Assembly (NCBI GenBank): GCA_905197665.1
Contig: CAJJZP010000004.1
Location: forward strand, 62,001-126,000
From: an uncultured Collinsella sp.
GTDB lineage: Bacteria > Actinomycetota > Coriobacteriia > Coriobacteriales > Coriobacteriaceae
Length of the DNA: 64,000 bases
Reading direction: 5' to 3'
The translations under genes were made by a program, and so were the position numbers. Below, one piece after another: positions 34,508 to 43,592 of this stretch (its first letter is position 1; the number at the start of each line of letters is the position of its first letter). The notes beneath the pieces were generated by a model, which saw only the letters and a list, made by a program, of their open reading frames with translations, was not told the DNA's origin and ran no database searches.

Positions 34508-35416
34508 GTGACCGATTGGTCCCTGACCCTTTCCGCGCCGGCAAAGATCAACCTCTATCTGGGGGTTCATACCGAGCGTGACGACCGCGGCTACCATAAG
34601 GTCGATTCCCTGATGGCAGCCGTCGGTCTTGTCGATACCGTGACGGTTACGCCGGCACAGGCGCTGACCGTCCAGACGATTCCGACATCCGACTTTCCCA
34701 TGCAAAAGAATACGGCGTATCGTGCAGCCGCTGCTATGGCCGAGCATTATGGTCGCGAGGCAAACATCTGCGTGACGATTGAGAAGCGCATTCCATTGTG
34801 CGCCGGCTTGGGCGGCCCCTCGACGGATGCGGCCGCGGTCATTGTTGCCTTGGCGGAGCTCTGGGGAATTGATCGCACCGACCCCGCGCTCGACGACATT
34901 GCACGGGGCATTGGCGCTGACGTTCCCTTCTTTTTGCATGCCAGCCCTGCATTTTACGTGGGTGGGGGAGACGTGCTGGCAACCGAGTACCCCGCACTTC
35001 CCGCGACACCCGTCGTGCTGGTTAAGCCGCGCGAGGCAAGCGTTTCAACAATTGAAGCCTATCGACGTTTTGACGAGACCCCAGCGCCTGCGGACAAGCC
35101 CGGAGCGATCGCATCTGCCCTTCGCTCGGGAGACGCAGAGGCGGCCTACGCGCTCGTCCACAACAACCTGGGTGTCATTTCCGCGCAGATGGAGCCGCGG
35201 ATTCAAACGGTGCTCGACTGGCTTCGTTCACAGGACGGTACCATTGCCACAAACGTGTGCGGTTCGGGTGCCTGCTCGTTTGCTCTCTGCGATAGCGCCG
35301 CCACGGCAGCCAATCTTGCGGCGACGGCTCAACAAAACGGCTGGTGGGCTTATGCAACGGAGCTCGTTTCCGACACGGTTCGCATTGAAGCGCCAAAGAA
35401 ACAAAAATTTATCTAG
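34508..35416 (+). CDS. ispE: 4-diphosphocytidyl-2-C-methyl-D-erythritol kinase
   Basis: A 302-residue GHMP kinase starting at GTG: LTLSAPAKINLYLGVHTERD at the N-terminus and the ATP loop IPLCAGLGGPSTDAAAVIVA. The loop reads GGPSTDAA where most have GGGSSDAA. It phosphorylates CDP-methylerythritol in the MEP isoprenoid pathway, together with ispD and ispF further on in this window. CTCGAGGAGC at the end of veg is its ribosome-binding site, so translation is coupled. Confidence 0.94.
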   Translation: MTDWSLTLSAPAKINLYLGVHTERDDRGYHKVDSLMAAVGLVDTVTVTPAQALTVQTIPTSDFPMQKNTAYRAAAAMAEHYGREANICVTIEKRIPLCAGLGGPSTDAAAVIVALAELWGIDRTDPALDDIARGIGADVPFFLHASPAFYVGGGDVLATEYPALPATPVVLVKPREASVSTIEAYRRFDETPAPADKPGAIASALRSGDAEAAYALVHNNLGVISAQMEPRIQTVLDWLRSQDGTIATNVCGSGACSFALCDSAATAANLAATAQQNGWWAYATELVSDTVRIEAPKKQKFI

Positions 35417-35453
35417 CACGCGGCGAAAATCTTTGTTACTATAGTCGAGCTAA

Positions 35454-35530
35454 CGGGTTGTGGCTCAGTTTGGTAGAGCACTGCGTTCGGGACGCAGGGG
35501 TCGCTGGTTCAAATCCAGTCAACCCGACCA
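35454..35530 (+). tRNA. tRNA-Pro (anticodon CGG)
   Basis: Acceptor CGGGTTG/CAACCCG, anticodon stem-loop CTGCG-TTCGGGA-CGCAG, T-arm CTGGTTCAAATCCAG, encoded CCA. Confidence 0.96.
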
Positions 35531-35540
35531 GAGCATGAGG

Positions 35541-35569
35541 AGGGACCGCTTCTTGCGGTCCCTTTTTTT
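35541..35569 (+). terminator. Terminator after tRNA-Pro
   Basis: AGGGACCGC-TTCTT-GCGGTCCC followed by seven T. Confidence 0.92.
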
Positions 35570-35642
35570 AGCTATTGTTGTGATACCGCGATACCCGCGG
35601 TATACTCATTCGAGCTTGTCTCGCTGTATTGTGGAGGTCTAC

Positions 35643-35918
35643 ATGTTTGGACTGAGGGCTCCTGAGCTCATCATTATTCTCGTCGTTGTCCTGATTATCT
35701 TCGGGCCCAAGAACCTGCCGAAGCTCGGCAAGTCCCTCGGCTCTACCGTCAAGAATATCCGTGAGGGTATGGAGGGCGACGATAAGGCCGAGACCAAGCA
35801 GGCCGAGGAGGTCGTGGTCGAGCAGTCCGAGGAGGACAAGGAGATCGCTGAGCTCGAGGCCAAGCTCGCTGCTGCCAAGAAGAAGCAGGCAGAGGACAGC
35901 GACGCGGACGCAGAGTAG
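35643..35918 (+). CDS. tatA: Twin-arginine translocase subunit TatA/TatE family
   Basis: The 91-residue protein has one N-terminal membrane helix (ELIIILVVVLIIFGPKNLPK), the FGPKxLP hinge and an amphipathic helix (KLGKSLGSTVKNIREGM), then a long Glu/Lys tail. This is the TatA plan; TatB cannot be fully excluded. It would oligomerise to form the Tat export pore. No tatC is in the window. TGGAGG precedes the ATG at 35643. Confidence 0.9.
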   Translation: MFGLRAPELIIILVVVLIIFGPKNLPKLGKSLGSTVKNIREGMEGDDKAETKQAEEVVVEQSEEDKEIAELEAKLAAAKKKQAEDSDADAE

Positions 35919-35943
35919 TCCCATCCCTTTGGGGTGAGCACCT

Positions 35944-35977
35944 GACCGGCTTGCCCGCAGGCTAGCCGGTCTTTTTC
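35944..35977 (+). terminator. Terminator after tatA
   Basis: GACCGGC...GCCGGTC followed by TTTTTCG. Confidence 0.85.
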
Positions 35978-36024
35978 GTTTTGTTGACAGTTGATTGTTT
36001 GATCAGAGTTGGGGAGATATCCGT

Positions 36025-36495
36025 ATGGACGCAAGCCAGATCGTACTGACCGCTGAGGGCCGCCAGAAGCTCGTCGAGGAGCTCGCTTGGCGTGAGGGCG
36101 ATTACGCCAAGGAGATCGTCGAGGACATCAAGGAAGCCCGCGCGTTCGGCGACCTTTCGGAGAACTCCGAGTACGACGCCGCTAAGGACAAGCAGGCCCA
36201 GAATGCTGCTCGCATTGCCGAGATTCAGGCCATCCTCGCCAACGCTCAGGTTGCTGCCACCACGGGCGATCTGACCGTCTCCATCGGTTCCACCGTTTCT
36301 CTGATCGATCCCAACGGTGAGGTCATGGAAGTCACGCTCGTCGGTACCACCGAGACCAACTCGCTCGAGCACAAGATCTCCAACGAGTCTCCGGTCGGCC
36401 ATGCCATCATCGGTCACGGCGAGGGCGACTCCGTCGAGGTCGTTACGCCTTCCGGCAAGACTCGCGTCTACACCATCGCCAAGATCGCACGCTAG
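36025..36495 (+). CDS. greA: Transcription elongation factor GreA
   Basis: 156 residues with the GreA coiled-coil (EGRQKLVEELAWREGDYAKE, then FGDLSENSEYDAAKDKQA carrying the acidic tip) and the C-terminal FKBP-like domain (ISNESPVGHAIIGHGEGD). It makes stalled RNA polymerase cleave its transcript. The ATG at 36025 is preceded by GGGGAG. lysS follows after a terminator-like hairpin. Confidence 0.96.
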   Translation: MDASQIVLTAEGRQKLVEELAWREGDYAKEIVEDIKEARAFGDLSENSEYDAAKDKQAQNAARIAEIQAILANAQVAATTGDLTVSIGSTVSLIDPNGEVMEVTLVGTTETNSLEHKISNESPVGHAIIGHGEGDSVEVVTPSGKTRVYTIAKIAR

Positions 36496-36523
36496 ACCAC
36501 GGTCCCGCGTAAAGGTATGTTTT

Positions 36524-36556
36524 CGCTCCCTGGGACCGAATCCTGGGGAGCGTTTT
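36524..36556 (+). terminator. Terminator between greA and lysS
   Basis: CGCTCCC...GGGAGCG followed by TTTT. Confidence 0.75.
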
Positions 36557-36574
36557 AATTTGAGGAGCTAACTT

Positions 36575-38539
36575 ATGGCAGAGAACCAGAACGCCGCCGA
36601 TCAGGCATCGACGCTCAACGACGAGCGCGCCACCCGCCTGGCCAAGCGCGCCGCCCTGTTCGAGGCGGGCCAGAACCCCTATCCCGAGCACTCCGAGATT
36701 GAGGACTACGTCGTCGACATCGAGACTAAGTACGCCGAGCTCACCGATGGCGAGGACACCGAGGACGTCGTGAAGATCGGCGGCCGTGTGGTCGCCAAGC
36801 GCGGTCAGGGCAAGATCATGTTCATCGTCGTGCGCGACGCGACCGGCGAGATCCAGCTGTTCTGCCGCATCAACGATATGGACGAGGCCGCCTGGAATAC
36901 GCTCAAGGCCCTCGACCTGGGCGATATCCTGGGCGTGACCGGCGTGGTCGTGCGTACCAAGCGTGGTCAGCTTTCCGTTGCCCCCAAGAGCGCGACGCTG
37001 CTGTCCAAGGCCGTTCGCCCGCTGCCCGAGAAGTTCCACGGTCTCTCCGACAAGGAGACCCGCTATCGTCAGCGTTATGTCGACCTGATCGCCAACGACG
37101 ACGTTCGCGAGACCTTCCGCAAGCGCTCGCAGATCCTCTCCACGTTCCGCCGCTTTATGGAGTCCGATGGCTACATGGAGGTCGAGACTCCTATCCTGCA
37201 GACCATCCAGGGCGGAGCTACTGCCAAGCCGTTCATCTCGCACTTCAACGCGCTCGATCAGGAGTGCTACCTGCGTATCGCCACCGAGCTGCACCTCAAG
37301 CGCTGCATCGTCGGCGGCTTTGAGCGCGTTTTCGAGATCGGCCGCATCTTCCGCAACGAGGGTATGGACCTTACCCATAACCCCGAGTTCACCACGATGG
37401 AGGCCTACCGCGCCTTCTCCGATCTCGAGGGCATGAAGGCGCTCGCCCAGGGTGTCATTAAGGCCGCTAACAAGGCTATCGGCAACCCCGAGGTTATTGA
37501 GTACCAGGGCCAGACCATCGACCTTTCTGGTGAGTGGGCAAGCCGTTCCATGACCGATATCGTCTCTGACGTGATTGGTAAGCAGGTCACCATCGACACG
37601 CCGGTTGAGGAGCTTGCTGCCGCCGCACGCGAGAAGGGCCTGGAGATTAAGCCCGAGTGGACCGCCGGCAAGATCATCGCCGAGATCTATGACGAGCTGG
37701 GCGAGGACACCATCGTCAACCCCACCTTCGTGTGCGATTACCCCATCGAGGTTAGCCCGCTTGCCAAGCGCTTTGAGGATGATCCGCGCCTGACCCATCG
37801 CTTTGAGCTGGTCATCGCCGGTCACGAGTACGCCAACGCGTTCTCCGAGCTCAACGACCCGGTCGACCAGGCCGAGCGCTTCGCTGCCCAGATGGCCGAG
37901 AAGGCCGGTGGCGACGATGAGGCCATGGAGTACGACGAGGATTACGTGCGCGCCCTCGAGTACGGTATGCCTCCCGCGGGTGGCATCGGCATCGGTATCG
38001 ACCGCGTGGTCATGCTGCTCACCAACCAGGCTTCCATCCGCGACGTGCTGCTGTTCCCGCACATGAAGCCCGAGAAGGGTTTCCAGTCCGGTGCCGCTGC
38101 TGCCAAAGCTGCCGAGGCCGGCAACACCGCGAGCCCCTTCGTCAAGCCGCTCAAGCCCACGGTTGATTATTCCAAGATTGCCGTCGAGCCGCTGTTTGAG
38201 GAGTTCGTCGACTTTGATACCTTCTCCAAGAGCGACTTCCGCGCCGTGAAGGTCAAGGCATGCGAGGCCGTCAAGAAGTCCAAGAAGCTGCTGAACTTTA
38301 CGCTCGATGACGGCACCGGCACCGACCGCACCATCCTCTCCGGCATTCACGATTATTACGAGCCCGAGGATCTGGTCGGCAAGACCCTGCTCGCCATCAC
38401 CAACCTGCCTCCGCGCAAGATGATGGGCATCCCAAGCTGCGGTATGCTCATCAGCGCCATCCACGAGGAGGAGGGCGAGGAGCGTCTCAACCTGATCCAG
38501 CTCGACGCTTCCATCCCTGCCGGCGCGAAGATGTACTAA
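36575..38539 (+). CDS. lysS: Lysyl-tRNA synthetase with C-terminal EMAPII-like tRNA-binding domain
   Basis: At 654 residues this is about 150 longer than a normal class-II LysRS. Residues 1-500 are standard: the OB-fold region, motif 2 ERVFEIGRIFRNEGMDLTHN and motif 3 PPAGGIGIGIDRVVMLLTNQ. After a short Ala-rich linker comes a second module (about 540-654) starting FDTFSKSDFRAVKVKACEAV and containing GKTLLAITNLPPRKMMGIPS, which is the tRNA-binding domain (Trbp111/CsaA/MetG C-terminal type). It probably increases tRNA affinity. TGAGGAGC precedes the ATG. Confidence 0.94.
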   Translation: MAENQNAADQASTLNDERATRLAKRAALFEAGQNPYPEHSEIEDYVVDIETKYAELTDGEDTEDVVKIGGRVVAKRGQGKIMFIVVRDATGEIQLFCRINDMDEAAWNTLKALDLGDILGVTGVVVRTKRGQLSVAPKSATLLSKAVRPLPEKFHGLSDKETRYRQRYVDLIANDDVRETFRKRSQILSTFRRFMESDGYMEVETPILQTIQGGATAKPFISHFNALDQECYLRIATELHLKRCIVGGFERVFEIGRIFRNEGMDLTHNPEFTTMEAYRAFSDLEGMKALAQGVIKAANKAIGNPEVIEYQGQTIDLSGEWASRSMTDIVSDVIGKQVTIDTPVEELAAAAREKGLEIKPEWTAGKIIAEIYDELGEDTIVNPTFVCDYPIEVSPLAKRFEDDPRLTHRFELVIAGHEYANAFSELNDPVDQAERFAAQMAEKAGGDDEAMEYDEDYVRALEYGMPPAGGIGIGIDRVVMLLTNQASIRDVLLFPHMKPEKGFQSGAAAAKAAEAGNTASPFVKPLKPTVDYSKIAVEPLFEEFVDFDTFSKSDFRAVKVKACEAVKKSKKLLNFTLDDGTGTDRTILSGIHDYYEPEDLVGKTLLAITNLPPRKMMGIPSCGMLISAIHEEEGEERLNLIQLDASIPAGAKMY

Positions 38540-38542
38540 CTA

Positions 38543-38569
38543 GTTACGCGGTTCTACGAACCGCGTAAC
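38543..38569 (+). terminator. Hairpin after lysS (recurring GTTACGCGGTT stem)
   Basis: GTTACGCGGTTC-TAC-GAACCGCGTAAC, almost identical to the stem after dtd; no T run. Confidence 0.6.
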
Positions 38570-38957
38570 GGCTCGACGCTGCGCGGGCCGCATTTGGACA
38601 ATCTGACGTTCAACTTCAAGGGCGCGACCAGAAGGTCAGCGCCCTTTCGTTTCACGTCACCTTGTCTCAAATGCAGCCCGCTCGCTGACTTATGCTCAAC
38701 CTGCGGCGCCATTTTGTTTGAAGGCACCTTGCTCACTCTGGCGGGCTTTCGCTGTCCGTCCTCTATCTGCGGTGTTGCCCTGGTTGGCACTTGGGGACGT
38801 TCCTTTTGTGCCGGCACTTGGGGACAGTCCTAGTCGTCTGGGGTCTACCGGCGCATTGGGGGTTTACGCCTTCCATGCATGACAGTCGTCTCTTTTATGT
38901 TTCCTTTAGCCGTCGCTGCCTAGGATGGGGGTTAGTCGGTAGGAAGGGAGCGTCTAT
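38570..38957. other. Gene-free stretch with hairpins and a GGGGAC element
   Basis: No gene seen. A long imperfect stem lies at 38604-38659 (TGACGTTCAA...TTTCACGTCA with an inner GGGCGC/GCGCCC). At 38785-38831 two GGCACTTGGGGAC units, the first closed by GTGCC, resemble the GGGACAGG-type dispersed repeats. The exporter gene's GAAGGGAG site ends the stretch. Confidence 0.55.
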
Positions 38958-40526
38958 ATGAACGACGCGAGCGATCGTGCAATCGAAGAGGACATGCTCG
39001 ATCAGTTCAATTACTTTGACGATGAGGACGAGGAGCTGATCGATCGTCGCGAGCCGGCGTCGCTCGATGCTTTCGACCTTGTTGATGAAGGGCCCGACGA
39101 GGACGAGGTCGAATCGACGGAACCCCCACAGCCTTCGCGCCATGATTCGTTGCTCTCAAGAGTCCCTCTGCACCACGGTGTTCGTGCCGGCGCCCTCCAT
39201 ATGAAAACCGACTGGTGCCAGATCGTGACGGCAGGCGGTGAGCTTGCCGTCGATGCGCCGCTCACCGATAAATCATCCATCATTTGCCGCACCGGTATGC
39301 TTATGCTCGCGAGCGGAACGGGTGCCTGGCGTGTACGCGATACCATGAATCGCGTCGCCGCTGTACTCGGTGTCACCATCCACGTTGACTTAAGTCTCCT
39401 GTCGTTTGAGTGTACTTGTATCGAAGATGGTCACTGCTTTAACGAGGTCGTCAGCCTACCCACAACGGGGGTCAATACTCATCGCATATGGATGATGGAG
39501 AGCTTCTTAAAGGAAATCGAGGTTTACGGGCGCCGGTTTACCGTGCATGAGTACCACGAGATGCTCAAGACCGTTGAGAGTTCAAAACCCGATTACACTC
39601 CCTGGCAACAGGGCATTGCGGCGGCCTGTGCTTGCGGCGCCTTTGTCTTTTTGCTCGGCGGCGGCCCTATCGAGATGGCCTGTGCATTTGTGGGCGCTGG
39701 TGTCGGCAACTTTGCGCGCTCCCATATTCTCAAGCAGGGCCTTGGCCAGTTTAGCGCGCTGACGATCGGCGTTGCACTCGCTTGCGTCTCGTATCTGCTG
39801 GCATTGCTTGGCCTTGGCCAGGTCATACCGGGGGCAATGTCGCACCAAGAAGGCTATATCGGCGCCATGCTCTTTGTGATCCCCGGCTTTCCTCTCATTA
39901 CGGCAGGCCTCGACATCGCTAAGCTCGACATGCGAAGCGGTATTGAGCGTCTTTCGTATGCTGTGTCGATTATTGTGATGGCGACCCTCGTAGGCTGGAT
40001 GGTTGCCGAGTGTGTGGGGCTGGCGCCGGATGATTTTGCCCCGCTCGGCCTCTCACCGTTGGCTCTTACACTCTTGCGTATTGTGATGAGCTTTGTCGGA
40101 GTATTTGGCTTCTCGGTTATGTTCAACAGTCCGGTAAAGATGGCAGCGGCGGCAGGGCTCATCGGCGCCGTGTCTAATACCTTGCGCCTTACGCTCGTCG
40201 ATGCGCCGACGCTGTTTCCCTTCCTGGGTCTGAGCGTGGGTATGCCTCCCGAGGCAGCAGCGTTTATCGGCGCGCTGGTATCGGGACTGCTCGCGAGCTT
40301 AGCTGAAATCAAACTCACCTACCCACGCATCGCCCTCACGGTGCCGTCGATTGTCATTATGGTGCCGGGCTTGTATCTGTATCGCTCGATGTATTACATG
40401 TGCACCTTCGACACGGTCAATATGCTCGGCTGGTTTGTGCGTGCAGTGCTCATCGTGGCGTTTCTGCCCGTTGGCCTGGGCGTGGCGCGTACGCTCACCG
40501 ACCCTCGCTGGCGCCACACCAGCTAA
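38958..40526 (+). CDS. Threonine/serine exporter family protein (ThrE, both halves fused)
   Basis: The 522-residue protein has a very acidic N-terminal region of about 70 residues, a soluble ThrE domain (about 80-205; LHMKTDWCQIVTAGGELAVD, RTGMLMLASGTGAWRVRDTM) and about ten hydrophobic helices (215-515). It combines the DUF1212 and DUF3815 parts that are separate in many bacteria. Family members export threonine and serine; substrate here is inferred. GAAGGGAG precedes the ATG. The gene appears monocistronic. Confidence 0.85.
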   Translation: MNDASDRAIEEDMLDQFNYFDDEDEELIDRREPASLDAFDLVDEGPDEDEVESTEPPQPSRHDSLLSRVPLHHGVRAGALHMKTDWCQIVTAGGELAVDAPLTDKSSIICRTGMLMLASGTGAWRVRDTMNRVAAVLGVTIHVDLSLLSFECTCIEDGHCFNEVVSLPTTGVNTHRIWMMESFLKEIEVYGRRFTVHEYHEMLKTVESSKPDYTPWQQGIAAACACGAFVFLLGGGPIEMACAFVGAGVGNFARSHILKQGLGQFSALTIGVALACVSYLLALLGLGQVIPGAMSHQEGYIGAMLFVIPGFPLITAGLDIAKLDMRSGIERLSYAVSIIVMATLVGWMVAECVGLAPDDFAPLGLSPLALTLLRIVMSFVGVFGFSVMFNSPVKMAAAAGLIGAVSNTLRLTLVDAPTLFPFLGLSVGMPPEAAAFIGALVSGLLASLAEIKLTYPRIALTVPSIVIMVPGLYLYRSMYYMCTFDTVNMLGWFVRAVLIVAFLPVGLGVARTLTDPRWRHTS

Positions 40527-40554
40527 TTGGCGCAAGTGAAACTGATCCGCATAA

Positions 40555-40624
40555 CATGAACGTGGATAATCTCCCGTTTTTGGCCTGTTTACGGGCTCAA
40601 AACGGGAGATTACCCACGTTCATG
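40555..40624. repeat. 70-bp palindrome, GTGGATAATCTCCCG family
   Basis: The arms 40555-40580 (beginning CATGAACGTGGATAATCTCC) and 40599-40624 are complementary over 26 bp with one mismatch. The core GTGGATAATCTCCC recurs several times at 58587-58729. Confidence 0.88.
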
Positions 40625-40762
40625 GAATGGGTGTCCGAAAATCCACGCTCGTTGGGCCGATGCAGACGCACCTGGCGATTCCTTTTTTGTAGACGTTGTC
40701 GCGCGGCTACGGGCAGGAAAGGTCCCAACGGTTAACATATACTCCATATGGGTAAAGAGACC

Positions 40763-40793
40763 AAAGCGCTGCCGCGGGGCGGCGCTTTGCGTT
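40763..40793 (+). promoter_or_regulatory. Leader hairpin before clpC
   Basis: AAAGCGCTGCC-GCGG-GGCGGCGCTTT, followed by GCGTTTG. It could be a weak terminator or attenuator ahead of clpC. Confidence 0.4.
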
Positions 40794-40825
40794 TGAAAAA
40801 ACTAGCTCGTCTAAGAGGAACTAGC

Positions 40826-43468
40826 ATGTTAGACCGTTTTACCGATCGCGCGCGCAAGGTCATGTCCATGGCCAAGCAAGAGGCGCTCGATCTTCATTCA
40901 AATAAGGTGGGTACCGAGCACCTGCTGCTCGCGCTTGCCAAGGAGGACGAGGGCATTGCCGCCGAGGCACTGCGTTCGCTCGACATCTCCTACGATGACA
41001 TCATGGATACTCTCAAAGAGGTCCAGACCACGGTTCCCGAGCCCAGTGAGGAGACCGAGGCCGCTAAGCTCGCCTTTACGCCGCTCGTCATTAGCGTGAT
41101 GGAGCGTTCATTCCGCGTGGCGCGTGAGAACAACCAGACCTACGTGTCGACCGAGCACTTGCTGATCGGCATCGTCGAAGAGGGCAACGGCATGGCCATG
41201 GACATCCTCATGCGCTTGGGTGTGTCGTCCGCCTCCATCAAAAAGGCTATCGAGAAACTCACCGCCAAGGACCAGGACAAGAAGCGTCCGCTCGCCGGCG
41301 CCGGTGCTGGTCGTCCCGGCGCGGGCCTGCCGTTCTTTAGCGGCTCGGATGCCTCTCAGCAAAAGGGGAGTGGCACCGATACGCTTAAGCAGTTCGCGAC
41401 CAACCTCACGCAGAAGGCGCGCGACGGCGAGCTCGACCCTGTAATTGGTCGCGAAAAGGAAGTCCAGCGTATGATGGAAATTCTTTCGCGCCGCACCAAG
41501 AACAACCCGCTCATTCTGGGCGACCCCGGCGTGGGCAAGACGGCCATCGTCGAGGGCCTGGCACAGCAGATCGCTGCCGGCAATGTGCCCGAGAACCTTA
41601 TGAACCAGAACATCTGGACGCTTGACCTGCCGGGTCTTGTCGCGGGCGCCAAGTATCGCGGTGAGTTTGAGGAGCGCCTCAAGAACGTGATCCAGGAGGC
41701 GACCGAGGCCGACGACGTCATTCTGTTTATCGACGAGATGCACACCATCATCGGTGCCGGTTCTGCCGAGGGATCCATCGATGCAAGCTCCATGCTCAAG
41801 CCCGTGCTCGCGCGTGGTGCCTTCCAGATTATCGGCGCCACCACGGCCGAGGAATTCCGCAAGTACCTCACCAAGGACCCGGCCTTCGAGCGTCGCTTCC
41901 AGACCATCGATGTCGAGGAGCCGAGCGTCGAGGACACGGTCAAGATCCTGACCGCGCTCAAGCCGCGCTACGAGGAGCACCACCATGTGCGCTATACGCA
42001 GGGTGCTATCGAGGCCGCCGCGAACCTTTCCAACCGCTACATCCAGGATCGCTTCCTGCCCGATAAGGCCATCGACCTCATTGACGAGGCCGGTGCCCGC
42101 GCCCGCATCGCCGCCAACCGCGCGCCCGAGCCGGTGCGCGAGGCCGAGCATCGCATAGAGGAGCTCAAGACCGCCGCGCAGGAGGCCACCGAGAGCGACG
42201 ACATGAACAAGGCCGCCGAGATCACCGAGCAGCAGAAGGCTGCCGAGATCGAACTCGCCGAGGCCAAGGCTGCCTGGACCGCCGAGCTCGACGCCAGCCC
42301 GCTCACCATCGATGTGAGTCAGATCGCCGATATCGTGTCCGTGACTTCGGGCGTGCCGGTGTCCTCGCTTACCGAGAGCGAGAGCCGTCGCCTGCTGCAG
42401 GCAGAAAGCGTGCTCAAGACGCGCATCATCGGTCAGGATGAGGCTGTCGAGGCCGTTGCCAAGGCCGTGCGCCGCAGCCGCTCGCCGCTCAAGGACCCGC
42501 GTCGCCCCGGCGGTAGCTTTATCTTCCTGGGTCCCACCGGCACAGGCAAGACCGAGCTCGCCAAGACGCTCGCCGAGTACCTCTTTGGCAGCAAGGACGC
42601 GCTCATCAGCTTCGACATGTCCGAGTTCGGTAGCGAGTTCGAGGTATCCAAGCTCATCGGTAGCCCTCCGGGTTACGTTGGTCACGACGAGGGCGGCCAG
42701 CTCACTAAGGCCGTTCGTCGCCACCCGTACTCGGTCGTGCTGTTCGACGAGATCGAGAAGGCGCACCCCGATATCTTCAACATCCTGCTGCAGGTGCTGG
42801 AGGAGGGTCGTCTGACCGATAGCCAGGGCAAGACGGTCGACTTCCGCAACACCGTGATCATCATGACATCCAACGTGGGCGCCCGCGAGATCGCGCAGGA
42901 TGCGAGTGTGGGCTTTGGCACCACCGGCGAGCAGGGCCTCACCTCGAGTGAGATCCGCGGCCGCGCGATGGGCGAGCTCAAGCGCCTGTTCCGCCCCGAG
43001 CTGCTCAACCGTATCGACGACATCGTGGTGTTCCAGAAGCTCTCGGGCGAGAACCTGACCAAGATCGCGCACCTGCTGGTGGACGACCTGCGTCAGCGTT
43101 TGATTGCCAACGGCATGAACATTAAGCTCACCGATGCGGCCTATGACAAGATCGTGGCCGAGGGCACCGACCTCACCAACGGTGCGCGTCCGCTGCGCCG
43201 TGCTATTCAAAAGCTCATCGAGGACCCGCTGTCCGAGGAGCTTCTGGCCGGCGAGTGGGGCGAGGGCGATACCGTCCTGTGCGACGTGGCCGATGGCAAG
43301 TTTGTCTTTAGCCATGGCACGGGCGAGATCCCGGCACCGCGTCCGGCGGGCACGCTCGGTGGCGATACCGCCCCGGCGGCACCGCACACCGGCAACGCCG
43401 CGCCCGTGAGCGGCGGCGTGACCTCGGGCCCCGGCGGTATGATGCAAGCCGGCTCTGGCGCGCTGTAG
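40826..43468 (+). CDS. clpC: ATP-dependent Clp protease ATP-binding subunit ClpC
   Basis: An 880-residue Hsp100: two N-terminal Clp repeats (MLDRFTDRARKVMSMAKQEA and the later FTPLVISVMERSFRVAREN), D1 with Walker A GDPGVGKT, a ClpC-type middle coiled-coil (HRIEELKTAAQEATESDDMN) and D2 with GPTGTGKTELAKTLAEYLF. It unfolds substrates for ClpP. The start at 40826 follows AGAGGAACTAGC and matches the family N-terminus; the frame is open 78 bases upstream. The C-terminus carries a Gly/Ala/Pro tail. ctsR and mcsAB, its usual partners in Firmicutes, are absent. Confidence 0.95.
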   Translation: MLDRFTDRARKVMSMAKQEALDLHSNKVGTEHLLLALAKEDEGIAAEALRSLDISYDDIMDTLKEVQTTVPEPSEETEAAKLAFTPLVISVMERSFRVARENNQTYVSTEHLLIGIVEEGNGMAMDILMRLGVSSASIKKAIEKLTAKDQDKKRPLAGAGAGRPGAGLPFFSGSDASQQKGSGTDTLKQFATNLTQKARDGELDPVIGREKEVQRMMEILSRRTKNNPLILGDPGVGKTAIVEGLAQQIAAGNVPENLMNQNIWTLDLPGLVAGAKYRGEFEERLKNVIQEATEADDVILFIDEMHTIIGAGSAEGSIDASSMLKPVLARGAFQIIGATTAEEFRKYLTKDPAFERRFQTIDVEEPSVEDTVKILTALKPRYEEHHHVRYTQGAIEAAANLSNRYIQDRFLPDKAIDLIDEAGARARIAANRAPEPVREAEHRIEELKTAAQEATESDDMNKAAEITEQQKAAEIELAEAKAAWTAELDASPLTIDVSQIADIVSVTSGVPVSSLTESESRRLLQAESVLKTRIIGQDEAVEAVAKAVRRSRSPLKDPRRPGGSFIFLGPTGTGKTELAKTLAEYLFGSKDALISFDMSEFGSEFEVSKLIGSPPGYVGHDEGGQLTKAVRRHPYSVVLFDEIEKAHPDIFNILLQVLEEGRLTDSQGKTVDFRNTVIIMTSNVGAREIAQDASVGFGTTGEQGLTSSEIRGRAMGELKRLFRPELLNRIDDIVVFQKLSGENLTKIAHLLVDDLRQRLIANGMNIKLTDAAYDKIVAEGTDLTNGARPLRRAIQKLIEDPLSEELLAGEWGEGDTVLCDVADGKFVFSHGTGEIPAPRPAGTLGGDTAPAAPHTGNAAPVSGGVTSGPGGMMQAGSGAL

Positions 43469-43490
43469 GGATTAAACATACCTTGTATAA

Positions 43491-43521
43491 CGGGGGCGTT
43501 TCCGATAAGGAAGCGCCCTCA
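43491..43521 (+). terminator. Terminator after clpC
   Basis: GGGGGCGTTTCC-GATAA-GGAAGCGCCCTC. Confidence 0.8.
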
Positions 43522-43550
43522 TTTCTATTGAAATGCGCTTCAATCTGCCG

Positions 43551-43581
43551 TGCTATACTAAAATCGAGATATAGTATAGCA
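43551..43581. promoter_or_regulatory. Probable operator/promoter of the RelB-PIN pair
   Basis: TGCTATACTA and TAGTATAGCA form a perfect 10-bp inverted repeat 11 bases apart. The right arm runs into the AAAGGAG ribosome-binding site, as expected for an autoregulated toxin-antitoxin operon; TATACT can be the -10 box. Confidence 0.65.
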
Positions 43582-43592
43582 AAGGAGCTGAT

